A stretch of DNA of 5,842 bases from an uncultured Coriobacteriaceae bacterium (GTDB lineage Bacteria > Actinomycetota > Coriobacteriia > Coriobacteriales > Eggerthellaceae). Shown piece by piece: positions 4,227 through 5,842 of this stretch (within the stretch, counting starts at the first letter, position 1; the number at the start of each line of letters is the position of its first letter). The stretch lies in contig CADBQL010000453.1 of assembly GCA_902796815.1 (NCBI GenBank), forward strand, positions 1 through 5,842, written 5' to 3'. A program made the translations under genes and the position numbers. The notes under the pieces are model-generated. The model did no database searches. It saw nothing but the letters and a program-made list of their open reading frames with translations, and was not told the origin of the DNA.

Positions 4227-5842
4227 CTAGTCCTTCTTCATGGCCTGCGGGCCAGCAAAGATGAAGAAGAAGGCGAACGGGAGCAGCATGCCGATTGCCA
4301 TGAGCGGCAGAGCCAGCGGCGTCTTCGAGAACGGCAGCGGCGTGCCATCCGGAGCAGAGCCGAACAGGCCGGCCGGGAGCAGCGGGAAGACGATGCACAG
4401 GATTGCCAGCAGCGCAACGATGACCATCATGATCATGAACTTGCTTGTGCCGGTATCGCCGTCATCACCAGAGGCCTCAGCAGCCAACTGGTCCATGGTC
4501 TTGCCGCCAGTCTCACGCACGAACAGGAGCGTGCAGATGAAGCCGAGGGCAAACGGAATGCACAGCGTAAGCACTACCATCGACCAGTCGGGGATGATCT
4601 CCTTGAACTGGCCAGCAGCGGTCAGACCGTCAACAAACGTCTGAGATGCGCCGGCGACAGCAGGGTCGGCAGACTTGATACCCATATCGCCGAGAGCCGG
4701 GTTGGCCATCGTCATAGCGGTTGCAAAAGCACCAAGTACGATGGACGAACCAGAACCACCGAAACGTGCGAACGCCTGGCACCAGGCAACGCCGGTGTTA
4801 CGAATCGCAGTCGGGTAGGACTCGGGCATCAGCGGCTGAACGGCGGTAATCGCGTAGTTCAGGCAGAAGCCGAAGACGAGCATCAAGATCGTGTAGATGA
4901 CGAGCTTGGACTGCGTCGGGTCCCAAACGATGAACACGGAGCACAGGACGATTGCGATGACGCAAGCAATCCACGATGCTGCCAGGTTCTTCTTACGGCC
5001 GATACGGTCAGAAACGAAACCGACGGAGACGTTCGACAGAATAGCCGCGAAGTTGTTCCACGTTTGGAGGTTAATCGACTGAGCCTTGGTGTAACCCATG
5101 TTCTGGAACCACGTGGGAATCCAGGCGTTCATGCCGTACACGCAGAACTGGCCTACGAAGTAGGTGCACCAAATTGCTGCGGTAGCGACGATGAACTTCT
5201 TGGAGAACAGAACGTTCGGACCAACGTTTGCCGGTTTGGGCGGAACGATGAGCAGGTTCGGATCGCGCTCTGTCACGGTGGAGTGATGCTTGGCTTCGAT
5301 CTGAGCCAAAGCCTCGACGGCCTTCTCCTTCTGGCCGCTGTTCGCGTACCAGTGCGGAGTCTCGTGCATTGCGAAGACGAGAATGATGCCGTAGATGATC
5401 GGCAGTGCACCGATCAGGTAGCAAAGACGCCAGTTGGCGACATTGCCGAACTTGTCCATCGTGAAGTCGCCGAGGATGGGATCAGGCGTGGCGCAGATCG
5501 GGTTACCGATCAGACCGGCGAGCACCCAGCCAGCGACCATGAATGCCATGCCGAAGGTCACGAACACGCCGCGGTGCTGGGACGGGATGGTCTCAGAGAA
5601 GCAGGTGGTGACGATCGGGATGCAGGAACCTACGCCGAAGCCGGCGATGAGGCGCCATACGGCGAAGAAGCCGAGGTCGTTCGAGAACGCCTGCGGCAGC
5701 GTGAACAGACCGTAGAAGATAACAGCGATGATGAGCATCTTCTTACGGCCGATGCGGTCGGACATTGCGCCGCCCACGGCGCCGCCGAGAACCATGCCGA
5801 GCAGGCCCCACGTCGTCAGCGAGCCCATCTGGGCCGAGTTGA
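4227..5842 (-). CDS. MFS transporter with two extra C-terminal helices, N-terminus cut by window edge
   Basis: This is a major facilitator superfamily membrane carrier; substrate not determinable. The frame is open past the ATG at 5828 to the window edge (preceding residues N-S-A-Q), so that ATG is internal and helix 1 plus the N-terminus are missing. The MFS motif A appears in both halves: GGAMSDRIGRKKML after helix 2 and VGFVSDRIGRKKNLA after helix 8. PESYPTAIRNTGVAW precedes helix 11 and ETGGKTMDQL ends the canonical 12-helix core; these recall sugar-porter and AAHS/organic-acid carriers. After a short acidic linker (EASGDDGDTGTS) come two further hydrophobic segments (FMIMMVIVALLAILCIVF and LMAIGMLLPFAFFFIFAG), implying 14 helices in total, with a short KKD tail. 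GC content is visibly higher than in the elp3 to small-membrane-protein stretch. A strong terminator follows about 50 nt after the stop. Confidence 0.88.
   Translation of the reverse strand, partial: NSAQMGSLTTWGLLGMVLGGAVGGAMSDRIGRKKMLIIAVIFYGLFTLPQAFSNDLGFFAVWRLIAGFGVGSCIPIVTTCFSETIPSQHRGVFVTFGMAFMVAGWVLAGLIGNPICATPDPILGDFTMDKFGNVANWRLCYLIGALPIIYGIILVFAMHETPHWYANSGQKEKAVEALAQIEAKHHSTVTERDPNLLIVPPKPANVGPNVLFSKKFIVATAAIWCTYFVGQFCVYGMNAWIPTWFQNMGYTKAQSINLQTWNNFAAILSNVSVGFVSDRIGRKKNLAASWIACVIAIVLCSVFIVWDPTQSKLVIYTILMLVFGFCLNYAITAVQPLMPESYPTAIRNTGVAWCQAFARFGGSGSSIVLGAFATAMTMANPALGDMGIKSADPAVAGASQTFVDGLTAAGQFKEIIPDWSMVVLTLCIPFALGFICTLLFVRETGGKTMDQLAAEASGDDGDTGTSKFMIMMVIVALLAILCIVFPLLPAGLFGSAPDGTPLPFSKTPLALPLMAIGMLLPFAFFFIFAGPQAMKKD

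Noticed and set aside
4240..4644. A long plus-strand open frame opposite the MFS gene
   Set aside because: It has no Shine-Dalgarno site, and its composition (M-, S- and P-rich low-complexity stretches) is that of the antisense of a GC-rich membrane protein gene.
4989..5761. A 23-nt near-identical direct repeat (4989-5011 and 5739-5761, two mismatches)
   Set aside because: Both copies encode the SDRIGRKK motif A found in each half of MFS proteins, so the internal duplication of the family explains it.

Overview
The window carries six protein-coding genes, of which the two outermost are cut by its edges. Moderate GC, GTG/TTG starts behind AGGAG sites, apparent leaderless promoters and the gene mix (ThrH-type phosphatase, compact Elp3, unusually long MFS carriers) fit an anaerobic actinobacterium, probably of the Coriobacteriia/Eggerthellales. 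That placement is an inference from gene content, not from a marker gene.

Layout: (1) positions 1-423, plus strand, hold the C-terminal two thirds of a ThrH-like HAD phosphatase. (2) Positions 453-2264, minus strand, hold a full radical-SAM/GNAT Elp3, converging on thrH. (3) Starting 34 bases away on the plus strand is a class I methyltransferase (2299-3069) with the sequence signature of Trm9/ALKBH8-type tRNA wobble-uridine methyltransferases. (4) It is followed by a co-directional protein (3086-3682) that looks like a LURP-one/tubby-C fold. (5) Positions 3760-4098, minus strand, hold a small two-helix membrane protein with its own promoter. (6) Positions 4227-5842, minus strand, hold an MFS transporter lacking its first helix because of the window edge, with two extra C-terminal helices and a strong intrinsic terminator.

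The centre of interest is the Elp3/Trm9-like pair. In eukaryotes Elp3 (in Elongator) makes cm5U34 on tRNA and Trm9 methylates it to mcm5U34. Here the two predicted activities are encoded back to back, and their start sites lie inside one 44-bp imperfect palindrome. Each half contains a TACAAT -10 element exactly 7 nt before an ATG, so both genes are predicted to be transcribed as leaderless mRNAs from a mirror-image promoter. This suggests a minimal, co-regulated bacterial mcm5U-type tRNA modification module, possibly with the downstream LURP-one-like protein as a third member.

The remaining genes (thrH, small membrane protein, MFS carrier) show no evident functional link to that module. All intergenic gaps are shorter than 135 bases; apart from the regulatory sites listed I see no RNA gene, insertion sequence or CRISPR array.
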